This document shows, one piece after another, positions 9,010 through 17,961 of a DNA stretch of 64,000 bases. The DNA is from DASVWZ01 sp963715675 (GTDB taxonomy: Bacteria; Acidobacteriota; Terriglobia; Terriglobales; Acidobacteriaceae): contig OY970265.1 in NCBI GenBank assembly GCA_963715675.1, positions 2,356,001 to 2,420,000 on the forward strand, written 5' to 3'. Below the pieces are notes generated by a model. That model worked only from the letters and a program-made list of their open reading frames with translations, did not search any database and was not told where the DNA came from. Made by a program: the position numbers and the translations under genes. Each line of letters begins with the position of its first letter. Within the stretch, counting starts at the first letter, position 1.

Positions 9010-9257
9010 ACCTTTCCTGCTAGTCGGGTGATTTCACTCCACTTCGGCTTTTCTCTGGTTTTGCGGTCGTTGCCCCCGCCCTCCGAAGTGGGCAATCTAT
9101 GGATCAGGGGTGGGTAAAATAAGCGTGAGTGGCATCTCAGCGTTGCCAGGCTATTGCAAACTGCCGGGCGCAGCGCCTACCCCCAGCGTCTAGTCGGCAA
9201 TCACCAAGCAGGAATTGACAGGAACTTCTCCTCCATCCGGCGGAGCATTCGGAGGAA

Positions 9258-9482
9258 CTACGCCCGGTCTCTTTGTTTGCCGTAGCGGAACGCCATACCC
9301 ATTCCCAGCGTCATGAATCCCAAAACGGGCACCAGCAAGACCAGGATTCCACGGCTGATGGCACGTTGTCCATCTTTGCTGGTGCCGGCGGCATTGCTGT
9401 AACACATGGAGCAACCCTGGCCGAACGCGGGACCGGCGAACAGCAGCGTGAACAACGCGAGGGTAACCAATCGCAGTTTCAT
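9258..9482 (-). CDS. Small membrane protein with CxxC, end of cox operon
   Basis: 74 aa. The ATG at 9482 overlaps the stop of the cox subunit IV gene (ATGA). An N-terminal signal-type segment (MKLRLVTLALFTLLFAGPAF) is followed by GCSMCYSNAAG and a second hydrophobic helix (GILVLLVPVLGFMTLGMGM). The CxxC directly after the first membrane segment could bind heme or copper, or act in disulfide chemistry. Its place as last gene of the oxidase operon suggests a role in oxidase assembly or electron transfer. No named family. Confidence 0.7.
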   Translation of the reverse strand: MKLRLVTLALFTLLFAGPAFGQGCSMCYSNAAGTSKDGQRAISRGILVLLVPVLGFMTLGMGMAFRYGKQRDRA

Positions 9483-9790
9483 TTCACTCCCAATTGCAGG
9501 ATGCGCGCTGCATCCGCGAAAAACACGCACATCAGGCACAAACACGCGCACACCGCCACCATCATCACCCACTTCATGGCGGCGATCTCGTACTTCAAGT
9601 GCATAAACCAGCCGATAATCAGCGCCGATTTAATGACGGAGAGGATCATCAGGGCGATCAGCATCCGGACAGGCTGGAACACCTGCCGATAGGCAAGCAC
9701 CACCTCTACTGCGGTCAATAGCAACAGGACGCCCCATACCCAAAAATATTGGGATTTACCTTCGTCGTGATGTGCGGCAACCGTATGCAT
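9479..9790 (-). CDS. Cytochrome c oxidase subunit IV family protein
   Basis: 103 aa with three predicted membrane helices (about 17-34, 42-62 and 72-92). LTAVEVVLAY and SVIKSALIIGWFMHLKYE match the prokaryotic COX4/CyoD-like pattern, including the conserved FMHLK. This accessory subunit stabilises the aa3 oxidase and carries no cofactor. It lies 17 bp after the subunit III gene and overlaps the following small membrane protein by 4 bp. Confidence 0.85.
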   Translation of the reverse strand: MHTVAAHHDEGKSQYFWVWGVLLLLTAVEVVLAYRQVFQPVRMLIALMILSVIKSALIIGWFMHLKYEIAAMKWVMMVAVCACLCLMCVFFADAARILQLGVK

Positions 9791-9807
9791 GGTTCAGTCG
9801 TCTCCTC

Positions 9808-10569
9808 TTATCCCTGTACCCGGGTTGACATCAGATACACCAGCGGGAAAATGAACATCCACACCAGATCGACGAAGTGCCAGTACAGACCGGCAATCTC
9901 GACATCATGCGCGTCGTAATCTTTTGGCTTCAGGAACAAAATCACGGCCGCGACCACCAGGGCGATCAGCAGTACGTGTACCGCTATATGAAAGAAACTG
10001 TCTGCCGGAGTCGCGAAGAACACGATTCCCCAAATCACCAGCAGGACTGGCAGGAACGCCTTTCGCATCGAAACCACGCCCAGATAGATCACTCCAATGG
10101 TGACGTGCAGCATGTGCATGCCGGTGAGGGTGAAGAACGTTCCGCCAAATTGCGGAACCGCCGCGGCCCACGGATTCTTCCAGGGCCACATTCCCTCCCC
10201 CATCAACTTTGTCCATTCCATGCCGTGCAACACTACGAAAGCCGAGCCGAACAGCATGGTGCCCAGAATCCAGTTCCGGGTCCAACTGCGGTCGCCACGC
10301 CGCGCTGCCAGCACTGCCAGCACCATGGTGAGCGAACTGGACAGCAGGCATGCCGTCATGATGGTGGCGTTGATGATGCTCTCTTTGTGGAACGGCGTGG
10401 GCCAGTCCGGATTGGATATCCGGTTGTAGCTGTAAGCAAACAGCAGCGCTCCAAACGTCAGCGTATCGGAGAGCAGAAACAACCACATCCCAATCTTCTT
10501 TGAGTAGGTGCCGAACAGCGACGGCTCGTACGCATCCGCCATCCCGTGTTGCACCGCAATATCGGCCAT
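9808..10569 (-). CDS. Cytochrome c oxidase subunit III (second copy)
   Basis: 253 aa from the ATG at 10569; the frame extends further upstream but into the neighbouring subunit III gene. Hallmarks are WLFLLSDTLTFGALLFAY, LTGMHMLHVTIGVIYLG and EIAGLYWHFVDLVWMFIFPL, which are helices of the subunit III core. Between the HVTIG helix and the VEIAGLYWHFVD motif there is an extra stretch of about 45 residues with two hydrophobic segments (FLPVLLVIWGIVFFATPADS and HIAVHVLLIALVVAAVILFL), longer than in the usual family member. It lies 80 bp downstream of another subunit III-like gene and 17 bp before subunit IV. Confidence 0.85.
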   Translation of the reverse strand: MADIAVQHGMADAYEPSLFGTYSKKIGMWLFLLSDTLTFGALLFAYSYNRISNPDWPTPFHKESIINATIMTACLLSSSLTMVLAVLAARRGDRSWTRNWILGTMLFGSAFVVLHGMEWTKLMGEGMWPWKNPWAAAVPQFGGTFFTLTGMHMLHVTIGVIYLGVVSMRKAFLPVLLVIWGIVFFATPADSFFHIAVHVLLIALVVAAVILFLKPKDYDAHDVEIAGLYWHFVDLVWMFIFPLVYLMSTRVQG

Positions 10570-10649
10570 CTTCTGGGTCTCCTGATCTAAGTTCTGATGT
10601 GCTGCCTGACCGCCTTCGTGCTGCTGGGTGTCCTTTGTGCTCTCGCGGG

Positions 10650-11396
10650 CTACCGCATGAACCACAACAACGCAAAGATTCCTATCCACAACACGAACAT
10701 GAAATGCCAGTACCACGCGGTAACGTCCACCACAATGCGCCGAGCTTCCACCGGCCGGTGCAGTAGAGAAACTGCGACCGCATAGAGCAGCACCAGCACA
10801 CCTCCCGCGAGATGAACTCCGTGCGCCGCCGTCAGCAGATATACAAACGAACTGCTGGCGCTGGTGGCCAAATAGAAACCGCGAGCCGCTAACTCTTGCC
10901 AAGCCAGCCATTGGCCGGTCAGGAAGCCGCACCCCAGCACCACCGTGACCGCCAGCCAGGGGAAACCGGACTCCTGCCCAAGCGACACCCCTGGAATCGA
11001 GCGCACCGGGGCCAGCGCGGCTTGCCGCGTAATCTGCCGTCGCGCCAGTTCGGCGGTAATGCTGCCCGCCAGCAACAATACCGTGTTGATCAGCAGAAGC
11101 CGGATCGGCAGCGCCACCGGAATCCAGTCGTGAACGTAGGTGCTGGTGCGCTCGTCGAAAGTGGGCAATCCCTGGCGCACAACGTAGGCGCTGGTGAGGG
11201 AAATAAACAGCATGGCGATTGGCGCCACCGCAACCGCCAGGCCCAATCGTGCCCGCCGCAACCGCTGCCCGTAATCCGGGAAACCTTCCCCGCGACTGCG
11301 GTCGCCGTCGCCTCCTCCGCCATAGGATGGAGGACGGACGCCGCTTCCCCCGCCCTTTTGCGGCCGCACTCCTACAGTTGAACTCATGGTTGCCAT
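10650..11396 (-). CDS. Cytochrome c oxidase subunit III-like protein (first copy)
   Basis: 248 aa. A Gly/Arg-rich cytoplasmic N-terminus (residues 1-45) precedes about five membrane helices. The C-terminal TAAHGVHLAGGVLVLLYA and VTAWYWHFMFVLWIGIFALL match the HGxHxxGG and YWHF motifs of heme-copper oxidase subunit III. The sequence is diverged from the second copy downstream, so the two are not a recent duplication. The gene starts 8 bp after coxA. It probably forms part of the same oxidase complex or replaces the canonical subunit III. Confidence 0.8.
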   Translation of the reverse strand: MATMSSTVGVRPQKGGGSGVRPPSYGGGGDGDRSRGEGFPDYGQRLRRARLGLAVAVAPIAMLFISLTSAYVVRQGLPTFDERTSTYVHDWIPVALPIRLLLINTVLLLAGSITAELARRQITRQAALAPVRSIPGVSLGQESGFPWLAVTVVLGCGFLTGQWLAWQELAARGFYLATSASSSFVYLLTAAHGVHLAGGVLVLLYAVAVSLLHRPVEARRIVVDVTAWYWHFMFVLWIGIFALLWFMR

Positions 11397-11404
11397 GATT
11401 CCCG

Positions 11405-13138
11405 TTAGTGTGCCCCTGCCGTTGCCGGATCGGTCTGCATCACATAGTCACGCGGAGCCCCCGGCACGCTGTACTCATAGGGCCCGTGGTTGACCACCGG
11501 CGTGCGTCCCCCAAAATTGTCGTGCGGAGGCGGTGTCGCCGTAATCCATTCCAGCGTCGTCGATTCCCACGGGTTGTCGCTTGCCTTCGGCCCCTTGAAT
11601 AAGCTCCAGAACAGGTTGACGATGAAAATCAACTGGGCCCCTACCGTGACAAACGCCGCATACGTCATGAACGTGTTCAGGGGAATCAGGTTGTGCAGGT
11701 AAGCCACCTCCGTCAGGGATGAGTAGCGCCGGGGCTGGCCCGCCATTCCCAAATAATGCATCGGCATGAAGATCGAGTAGGTTCCGATCAGCGTAATGAA
11801 GAAATGGATTTTCCCCAAAGTCTCATTCATCATGCGCCCGAACATCTTCGGAAACCAGTAGTAGGTCGCGCCGAAAATGCCGAAGATCGAGGCCACGCCC
11901 ATGATCAGGTGGAAATGCCCCGGCACGTAGGCCGTGTCGTGCAGCGGAATGTCGAGCACCGGTTGCGCCAGGAATGGTCCGCTCAATCCGCCGGAGACAA
12001 ATAGCGAAACGAAACCGATGGCAAATAGCATCGGAGTGTGAAAGCGTACTCGCCCCTTGTAAATTGTGCCCAGCCAGTTAAACGTCTTGATCGCCGACGG
12101 CACCCCGATGCACATGGTCATGATGGAAAAAGCAAACGCGGAGTACGGACTCATGCCGCTCATGAACATGTGGTGTCCCCACACCACGAAGCCCAGGATG
12201 CCGATGGCCATGATGGCGTACACCATCGCCTTGTACCCAAAGATGGGCTTGCGCGAGAACGTGGAGAGCAGCTGCGAAGCCACTCCCATGCTCGGCAAAA
12301 TCGCGATGTACACCTCGGGATGTCCAAAGAACCAGAACAGATGTTGCCACAGCAGCGGCGAACCACCTTTGTGTCCCGCGATTTTCCCGCTCACGGCTAC
12401 CAGGGGAACATAGAAGCTGGTGCCCAGATTGCGGTCCATCAGCAGCAGAATTCCGGCGGAGAGCAGAACCCCGAAAGCCAGCAAGCCCAGAATTGCGGTG
12501 ATGAACCAAGTCCAGCAGGTCAGCGGCATGCGCATCATACTCATGCCCTTGGCCCGCATATCCAGCGTGGTGGTAATGAAATTCAGCGCGCCCATGAGGG
12601 ATGCCACGCAGAAGATCGCGATGCTGGTGATCCATAAATCCGCGCCCAGTTGCTCTCCCGGCCCGGAATTGGTGAGCGCGCTCAGCGGCGCGTATCCCGT
12701 CCAGCCGTGCAGCGGAGCCCCGCCTGGCACCACAAACGCTGCCAGCATCACCACGAAAGCCACGAACGTGGTCCAGAACGAAAGCATGTTCAGCACCGGG
12801 AAGGCCATGTCCGGCGCGCCGATCTGGATCGGCAGGAAGTAGTTGCCAAAACCGCTCTGCGGCGCCGTCGTCAGGACAAAAAACACCATGATGGTACCGT
12901 GCATGGTGACCAGCGTCAGGTAGGTTTCGGGCTGAATCAAGCCGACCAGAGGCAGGCTCACTGTAGGCCAGATCAGGTGAATCCGCATCAGCAGTGAAAG
13001 CACCATGCCAACCACCACCGCCGCTAATGCCAGGAAGTAATACTGAATCCCGATGACCTTGTGGTCCAGGCTGAAGACGTATTTCCGGATGAACCCGTGA
13101 GGGGCTGCGTGTGCGTGTACTGGAGCTGTGGTCGCCAT
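11405..13138 (-). CDS. coxA: Cytochrome c oxidase subunit I
   Basis: 577 aa; the ATG at 13138 overlaps the coxB stop (TAATG). This is the catalytic subunit of an A1-type aa3 oxidase. GHPEVYIAILP carries the Cu-B His, the D-channel Glu and the cross-linked Tyr; VWGHHMFMSG carries two Cu-B His; SAIKTFNWLG carries the K-channel Lys; PGHFHLIMG carries the heme a and a3 His. About 12 membrane helices. It reduces oxygen to water and pumps protons. The operon order is coxB-coxA-subunit III-subunit III-subunit IV-small protein. Confidence 0.97.
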   Translation of the reverse strand: MATTAPVHAHAAPHGFIRKYVFSLDHKVIGIQYYFLALAAVVVGMVLSLLMRIHLIWPTVSLPLVGLIQPETYLTLVTMHGTIMVFFVLTTAPQSGFGNYFLPIQIGAPDMAFPVLNMLSFWTTFVAFVVMLAAFVVPGGAPLHGWTGYAPLSALTNSGPGEQLGADLWITSIAIFCVASLMGALNFITTTLDMRAKGMSMMRMPLTCWTWFITAILGLLAFGVLLSAGILLLMDRNLGTSFYVPLVAVSGKIAGHKGGSPLLWQHLFWFFGHPEVYIAILPSMGVASQLLSTFSRKPIFGYKAMVYAIMAIGILGFVVWGHHMFMSGMSPYSAFAFSIMTMCIGVPSAIKTFNWLGTIYKGRVRFHTPMLFAIGFVSLFVSGGLSGPFLAQPVLDIPLHDTAYVPGHFHLIMGVASIFGIFGATYYWFPKMFGRMMNETLGKIHFFITLIGTYSIFMPMHYLGMAGQPRRYSSLTEVAYLHNLIPLNTFMTYAAFVTVGAQLIFIVNLFWSLFKGPKASDNPWESTTLEWITATPPPHDNFGGRTPVVNHGPYEYSVPGAPRDYVMQTDPATAGAH

Positions 13139-13944
13139 TATTGTTTTTCCGCCTCCCGTGCGGCCAGCCATTTCTCAAAATCTTCCTGGCTGACCACGTG
13201 CACCATGCCGTGCATGTTGTAGTGACCAAGCCCGCAAAGCTCGGCACAAGCAATCTCGTAGTCCCCCACTTCGGTGGGGGTGATATGCATGTGGATCGCC
13301 AGTCCGGGCACCGCGTCCTGCTTGAAGCGAAACGAAGGAACAAAGAAGCTGTGGATGACGTCGAACGCGCGCAAGGTGAGATCGACCTGGCGATTCACCG
13401 GAACATACATGGCGCCCGTTACCACATCATCTTTTGCCGCCGGGTCGGAAGGATCGAGGCCGATGGCAGCGTCATTGCCCGACGATGGGTCCATCAGCTT
13501 GAGGTCGGTCCGTCCGAACTTGCCGTCGGGTCCCGGATAGCGGAAGTACCAGGCAAATTGCATGCCCGTGACTTCTACCTGCACTGCTCCGGCCTCAGCT
13601 GGAGCAAAGCGTTCGCTCGCCCATACATGGCTCCCCATTAGGTTCAGGCCAATGAAGAGGATGGCGGTCACGGTCGTCCACAGCAGTTCCAGTGTTGTGT
13701 TACCGTGCGAATACTCTACCGGCTTCGCTGCGGGCCCGTCTCGGTATTTCCAGACCACCCAGCCCAACGCCCCCTGCGCGGCTACGAAGATGACGCCCAT
13801 CAGCAGGTAGGTCAATCCGAATTGGTGATCAATCCAGGGCGCGGCCGTGGAAACGCCGTGTGGCAACCACCAGGTTTTCGCGGCAAAAAAATAGGTGCTG
13901 ACAAACGTAATCAGCCACAGAACCACGAGCAGTGCTAGGCCCAT
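13138..13944 (-). CDS. coxB: Cytochrome c oxidase subunit II
   Basis: 268 aa. Two N-terminal membrane helices (about 1-22 and 43-66) precede a periplasmic cupredoxin domain. The Cu-A site is visible as DVIHSFFVPSF (His) and CAELCGLGHYNMHGM (two Cys, Glu, His, Met). FAWYFRYPGPDG is the aromatic patch for electron entry. No C-terminal cytochrome c domain, so it takes electrons from a separate cytochrome c. First gene of the oxidase operon; the 250-bp gap to ctaB holds the divergent promoters. Confidence 0.96.
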   Translation of the reverse strand: MGLALLVVLWLITFVSTYFFAAKTWWLPHGVSTAAPWIDHQFGLTYLLMGVIFVAAQGALGWVVWKYRDGPAAKPVEYSHGNTTLELLWTTVTAILFIGLNLMGSHVWASERFAPAEAGAVQVEVTGMQFAWYFRYPGPDGKFGRTDLKLMDPSSGNDAAIGLDPSDPAAKDDVVTGAMYVPVNRQVDLTLRAFDVIHSFFVPSFRFKQDAVPGLAIHMHITPTEVGDYEIACAELCGLGHYNMHGMVHVVSQEDFEKWLAAREAEKQ

Positions 13945-14101
13945 CTACACAGACCTCCGGGTCGGACGGATTTTCTTCCCCCACCTCAGCCGCTTCAAGA
14001 ACTGAAGACCGGCAGCTTGCACGGCAGTCTATCACAGGTGTGTGTGACATCTGCAAGTTTCGGCGTCTGGCAGCCGAAACTTTTTTTCGCCGAGCGAGAG
14101 T

Positions 14102-14126
14102 GATAAAGGATGTGTTATCTTTTATC
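14102..14126. promoter_or_regulatory. Inverted repeat between coxB and ctaB
   Basis: GATAAAG at 14102-14108 faces CTTTTATC at 14119-14126 in the 250-bp divergent intergenic region. It could be a shared operator for the oxidase operon and ctaB. No known regulator motif was recognised. Confidence 0.3.
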
Positions 14127-14194
14127 GGAAATGCAACCAACCCAGGCAGACTGAGCATGCTGCCGGGTCTCACCGCGGTTGGTAACAGGGGAAC

Positions 14195-15094
14195 ATGGCG
14201 ACAACTCAGGGAATTACAGATCCGCGTTTCGCGCAGGCCACGTTGGCTCGGCTGCGCGACTACCTCACGCTCACCAAGCCTGAGGTTAACCTGCTGATCC
14301 TCATGACGACTTCGGCGGGCTATTATCTCGCTGCGCAAGGCCCCGTGCGGCTTTCCGGCCTGGTCCATACCCTGATCGGAACCCTTCTGGTAGCCAGCGG
14401 AACCGCAACCCTGAATCAATGGATGGAACGCCGCTGGGACGGACAAATGCGGCGCACCGCCGGCCGCCCGCTGCCTTCCGGCAGAATTCGTGCCTCCGAA
14501 GCTCTGCTCCTCGGATTAGCGATGAGCATCCTCGGCGCCGCGTACCTGGCGTTCACAGTCAATTTCTTGTCCGCTTTTCTAGCCACCTCGACCCTGCTCT
14601 CGTATTTGCTGATCTACACTCCGCTGAAGCGCAAGACGCCGCTCTGCACTTTGCTGGGCGCATTCCCCGGAGCCATGCCGACACTGATCGGATGGGCTGG
14701 CGCGGCGGGTAAGATCGACCGCCAGGCATGGTTCCTGTTCGCCTTACTTTTTCTCTGGCAATTCCCTCATTTTCTTGCCATCGCCCTGATGTACCGCGAG
14801 GATTACTCGCGCGCCGGTTACAGAATGCTGCCGGACTTTGACGCGGATTCGCGGTTCACGCGGGCCGAAATCGTGGGCTTTACCGCAGTCCTGATCGTGG
14901 TCACGATGCTACCCATGACGGGCTCGGTTGGCCCGGTTTATTGGGCAGGCATGAGCCTGGCCGGAGCTTTCATGATGTACCACGCGATCAAATTGGCGGG
15001 GGCAGCAACGCGCGCCAAAGCGAGCAACGTCTTGCACGCCTCAGTGCTGTATTTGCCAGTGGTGCTCGGATTAATGGTCGCCTGGAAGAAGTAA
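14195..15094 (+). CDS. ctaB: Protoheme IX farnesyltransferase (heme o synthase)
   Basis: 299 aa, a UbiA-superfamily membrane enzyme that transfers farnesyl to heme b to make heme o, the precursor of heme a used by the adjacent oxidase. Motifs: LTKPEVNLLILMTTSAGY at the N-terminus, NQWMERRWDGQMRRTAGRPL as the first Asp-rich/prenyl-binding loop, YTPLKRKTPLCTLLGAFPGA, and YREDYSRAGYRMLP as the second loop. Seven to nine membrane helices. Transcribed divergently from coxB. No heme A synthase (ctaA) is visible in this window. Confidence 0.95.
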   Translation: MATTQGITDPRFAQATLARLRDYLTLTKPEVNLLILMTTSAGYYLAAQGPVRLSGLVHTLIGTLLVASGTATLNQWMERRWDGQMRRTAGRPLPSGRIRASEALLLGLAMSILGAAYLAFTVNFLSAFLATSTLLSYLLIYTPLKRKTPLCTLLGAFPGAMPTLIGWAGAAGKIDRQAWFLFALLFLWQFPHFLAIALMYREDYSRAGYRMLPDFDADSRFTRAEIVGFTAVLIVVTMLPMTGSVGPVYWAGMSLAGAFMMYHAIKLAGAATRAKASNVLHASVLYLPVVLGLMVAWKK

Positions 15095-15173
15095 TCGGCT
15101 TGGCGGATTCCCGATGCCGCCGCGAGCGTCCCCGCTCGTGCTCACCAGGACGGTCTGAATCCCAGGTGCAACC

Positions 15174-15704
15174 TCAGAGTGCCGCCCCAGCTCCGTGCAT
15201 GGGGTAGTGCAAACCCAGCATGGTCACCTGACGCGTCATCTGCTCGTAACGTTCGGCAATCCGCATCACAGAGATGTGGCGGCCCGGCAAGATCATTCCC
15301 AGATAGAGAACCGTCAGCGCCTGGAGCGCATACAACCGGAGCCTCAGGGCAGTATCGACCAGCTGTTGGGCCAAAGCCGCAGTCTCCGGATTGGAACTCG
15401 CGCGAGCCCCCTCCCCCACGCGCAGCAGGATGGCCGCGTTCTTGGCAACGGCCGAGACGTATTCGGCCGCGGCGCGCAGTCGTTCCCGCTGAACCCGGCG
15501 GAACTCCTCCGGCGACAGATTTGCCCGCAAGAATTCTTCCTCCGCGGGATCAATGAGGTTGCGGAAAGCTTCCACATCCACCGACCGAAGATGTTCGGAG
15601 GCATTGTCCAACTGCTCCGCTCTCAGAGCGCGGCCTTTCGCCAGTTGAAACAGAAAAACCAGAACTAAGCCAGATACCAGGACGAGAAGAATCGGAAGGA
15701 TCAT
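15174..15704 (-). CDS. Membrane-anchored hypothetical protein
   Basis: 176 aa. The start is the ATG at 15704, which overlaps the upstream stop codon as ATGA; a start 11 codons further out would overlap more. One N-terminal membrane helix (ILPILLVLVSGLVLVFLFQL) is followed by a charged, all-helical soluble part (EEEFLRANLSPEEFRRVQRE, ERLRAAAEYV) that may be a coiled coil. No family recognised. It forms a two-gene unit with the polytopic protein upstream. Confidence 0.7.
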   Translation of the reverse strand: MILPILLVLVSGLVLVFLFQLAKGRALRAEQLDNASEHLRSVDVEAFRNLIDPAEEEFLRANLSPEEFRRVQRERLRAAAEYVSAVAKNAAILLRVGEGARASSNPETAALAQQLVDTALRLRLYALQALTVLYLGMILPGRHISVMRIAERYEQMTRQVTMLGLHYPMHGAGAAL

Positions 15705-16465
15705 TGTCGTGAGAGCCTCCGCAACTCCCTGTTCCAAGGCTCGAGGTCGGGTTGAGTAAGGTCCCGGAAGGCTCGGTTTCCGCCGGACGGGTCCGGCATG
15801 AACAGGTAGAAAACCCAGAGTAACACACTCAGGTTTGCGCTCCCTAGCGTCATGAGGTTCAAATAAACGTTCCCGGACAATCCGAAGTACCCTTTGATCG
15901 CCGCCGCCGCCATGTTCACAGCCGCGTCCGACCCCATCCCCAAAGCGATTCCGAAAAGGAAGCTTCTCCAGGAAAGTCCAAAAAAGGCCGAGAAAATAAA
16001 CAGAGATCCCAGCAAGCCCACCAGCAGGATGCTCGCCGTCTGTTGCAGCAGGTGCAAAACCGCCATGGTGTGATAAGCCTCATGACCGCGGGTGAGGGCT
16101 GCCGCGGCAATCCCCGCCAAAAAGAACGCTACCAGCGCAGTTCGAAAAAGCGGCTTCCCAAAACGATTCAAAACGGAATAAGTCTTGAAGATGTGGTCAA
16201 ACACCTCCCAAACTACGCCGAACTGCATGGCCGCAGTCAGAGCAAGCCGCGGAAGGTAAACCCGAACCCACAACGCGCCCGGCACCACCAGCACCCTGGC
16301 CATCACAAACATGATCGCCGTGAGGCATGCGTCCGCCGTGACGTAGGCAAAGAAGAACGGAAACCGCGCCGGGACGTTGCGGCGCAGCATTGCGACCACC
16401 AGTACCGACTCCAGCACCGCTGACAGTATCCAGAGTCCGTCCATCATCTGGCGAAGTGAGAGCAT
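15701..16465 (-). CDS. Polytopic membrane protein of unknown function
   Basis: 254 aa from the ATG at 16465, which begins MLSLRQMMDGLWILSAVLES; the frame is open further upstream but that part is polar and out of character. Seven hydrophobic segments are visible, with a topology like other uncharacterised acidobacterial seven-helix proteins. A charged C-terminal tail ends LEPWNRELRRLSRQ. It overlaps the following membrane-anchored gene by 4 bp, so the products may act together. Confidence 0.7.
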   Translation of the reverse strand: MLSLRQMMDGLWILSAVLESVLVVAMLRRNVPARFPFFFAYVTADACLTAIMFVMARVLVVPGALWVRVYLPRLALTAAMQFGVVWEVFDHIFKTYSVLNRFGKPLFRTALVAFFLAGIAAAALTRGHEAYHTMAVLHLLQQTASILLVGLLGSLFIFSAFFGLSWRSFLFGIALGMGSDAAVNMAAAAIKGYFGLSGNVYLNLMTLGSANLSVLLWVFYLFMPDPSGGNRAFRDLTQPDLEPWNRELRRLSRQ

Positions 16466-16537
16466 CAGGCCACCGCGCGCACTATAACGCGTTTCGCGGT
16501 GACCCTCAACTCCAAAAAGCAACAACTCCAGCCTGCT

Positions 16538-16696
16538 CTACCTGTGGGCAAGAGATTGTGGCGCTGGGGGTGGCGGCGCCTGACCCGGCAGACAAGTCGG
16601 GCAAGGGGGTTCGGGGTCGGTGGCCATCAAGGTGGTTGGAACCGCGATCACAGCCAATAACAGAACTGCAGCGAGCCATTTCGTAGTCTTTTTCAC
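16538..16696 (-). CDS. Small secreted or membrane peptide
   Basis: 52 aa with a GTG start and AAAGGA 11 nt upstream. A basic start (KKTTKW) leads into a hydrophobic stretch (LAAVLLLAVIAVPTTLMA) that looks like a signal peptide, then a short Pro-rich tail with CPTC. No family recognised; the short length makes it uncertain. Confidence 0.4.
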   Translation of the reverse strand: MKKTTKWLAAVLLLAVIAVPTTLMATDPEPPCPTCLPGQAPPPPAPQSLAHR

Positions 16697-16802
16697 GGTA
16701 CAAAGTCCTTTCAAAGCGAGATGTTCCGTGATAATGTACTGACCGACGCCCCACCGCCCGGAATGCGCCAATAAATTCCTTGTTCCAAAAGCGTAACGGC
16801 AT

Positions 16803-17318
16803 ATGATTTTTTCTTCCGCGCTGCAGGACATCCAGGAAACAACCCTCAAAGCAGTTCGCGGGCTGCTGCGAAAGTTGGAATACCTCGCCGCGCTTCATGA
16901 CGAGCGAGGAAGCTATTCCCACTGGGGAGTGAGCCGGATCTATGGGGAGTTTTCGGCGCGGCGCGCCATGGCCCAGGCGCACCGCGCGATACTCTCGCGC
17001 ATCCTCGCCACGCCGATCAGGAACCTGCTGGAAGATGTTGAGAAATCAAGCGAAACGGCTGGAACGGCGCCCCAGGCTTACGTGGAAAGGCTCTCTGGCG
17101 CAGGCCCTCGTCTACTGCCGGCAGAGCCGGGGGCCGGCTCCGCCCGCCACCTCAATTCAGTGCTTCAGGCGCTCTCGTACTTGCTAAGGGCTCGAAGGCC
17201 GAACGCCAACTCCCCAACTTCATGGCCACTCCAACCACCTGGCCAATCACCTCCGCGTCCTGGGGATAGCGCAAGGCCCGCGCCGCAACCGGTGAGAGCG
17301 GATGGGGCGTCAGAATGA
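16803..17318 (+). CDS. Hypothetical soluble protein
   Basis: 171 aa. Residues 1-100 are helical and charged (IQETTLKAVRGLLRKLEYLA, SRIYGEFSARRAMAQAHRAI) and look like a folded domain. The last 45 residues are Pro/Arg-rich and overlap the 3' end of the XRE regulator gene on the other strand by 167 bp, so that tail may be a product of read-through in this frame rather than a selected sequence. No family recognised. Confidence 0.5.
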   Translation: MIFSSALQDIQETTLKAVRGLLRKLEYLAALHDERGSYSHWGVSRIYGEFSARRAMAQAHRAILSRILATPIRNLLEDVEKSSETAGTAPQAYVERLSGAGPRLLPAEPGAGSARHLNSVLQALSYLLRARRPNANSPTSWPLQPPGQSPPRPGDSARPAPQPVRADGASE

Positions 17319-17961
17319 TGGAGTCCTCCGCCATCGTGCACCAACAGCAGTTGTGGCCCCGTCGGGTTTCGACGAAATAAATCGGACGTTCGTACTCGGA
17401 TCGCCAGCCCCCTTCTTCGACCTTCTTCTTCGACTCATCAATCTGGATGAAGGTACCCGGGGGCAGAATCGGATACATGGTCAGGTCTTCACTGCCGATG
17501 TAGCCGTAAGTGTAATTGCATGATGCGAATTGCGCCAAATAGGACAACGGCACCATGCCCCACGCTTCCACCATTCTGCCGATATTTGCGGTCTCTCGCT
17601 CATCAAAGCTAGGATCCAGTTTGATTGGGACCTGAACTGCCGACAGGCCGGCGAGTACGCCGGCTATATGGGATTTGGGTGGAAGCACGAAATCCATGTC
17701 GGCGGCCGCTCCGTTGAGGTCGATGTCATACCAGGAAAGCAATTCCCGGACATCCCGCCGATAAACCACCGCCAGCGAGTACAGCCGGTAGATACTCGGC
17801 AGGAGGTCTTTTGTCTCCATTTCGGAAAGCCGGCTCGGCGGAATCAGAAACTCGTCATTCCGGTGTTTCTGCGCGATGCGCGCCGTGGCGTTTTCCACAT
17901 CGCGCATCGTCAAGCCTAACTGCTCCCGCAACGCTCTCAGTCTGCGTCCTCCGGAGAACAT
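17152..17961 (-). CDS. XRE-family transcriptional regulator
   Basis: 269 aa from the ATG at 17961, which has AGGGGGTG just upstream; a TTG 6 codons earlier is possible. The N-terminal helix-turn-helix (RRLRALREQLGLTMRDVENA, then PPSRLSEMETKDLLPSIYRL) binds DNA. The C-terminal half (ILPPGTFIQIDESKKKVEEG, RPIYFVETRRGHNCCWC) has the beta-rich look of an S24/LexA-like sensor domain, but no Ser-Lys protease pair is evident. Overlapping palindromes just upstream of the gene suggest autoregulation. Confidence 0.8.
   Translation of the reverse strand: MFSGGRRLRALREQLGLTMRDVENATARIAQKHRNDEFLIPPSRLSEMETKDLLPSIYRLYSLAVVYRRDVRELLSWYDIDLNGAAADMDFVLPPKSHIAGVLAGLSAVQVPIKLDPSFDERETANIGRMVEAWGMVPLSYLAQFASCNYTYGYIGSEDLTMYPILPPGTFIQIDESKKKVEEGGWRSEYERPIYFVETRRGHNCCWCTMAEDSIILTPHPLSPVAARALRYPQDAEVIGQVVGVAMKLGSWRSAFEPLASTRAPEALN

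Noticed and set aside
12078..13343. Long minus-strand frame (about 420 codons) overlapping coxA
   Set aside because: It is a shifted shadow of coxA in high-GC DNA; its translation lacks membrane or domain character while coxA has all motifs.
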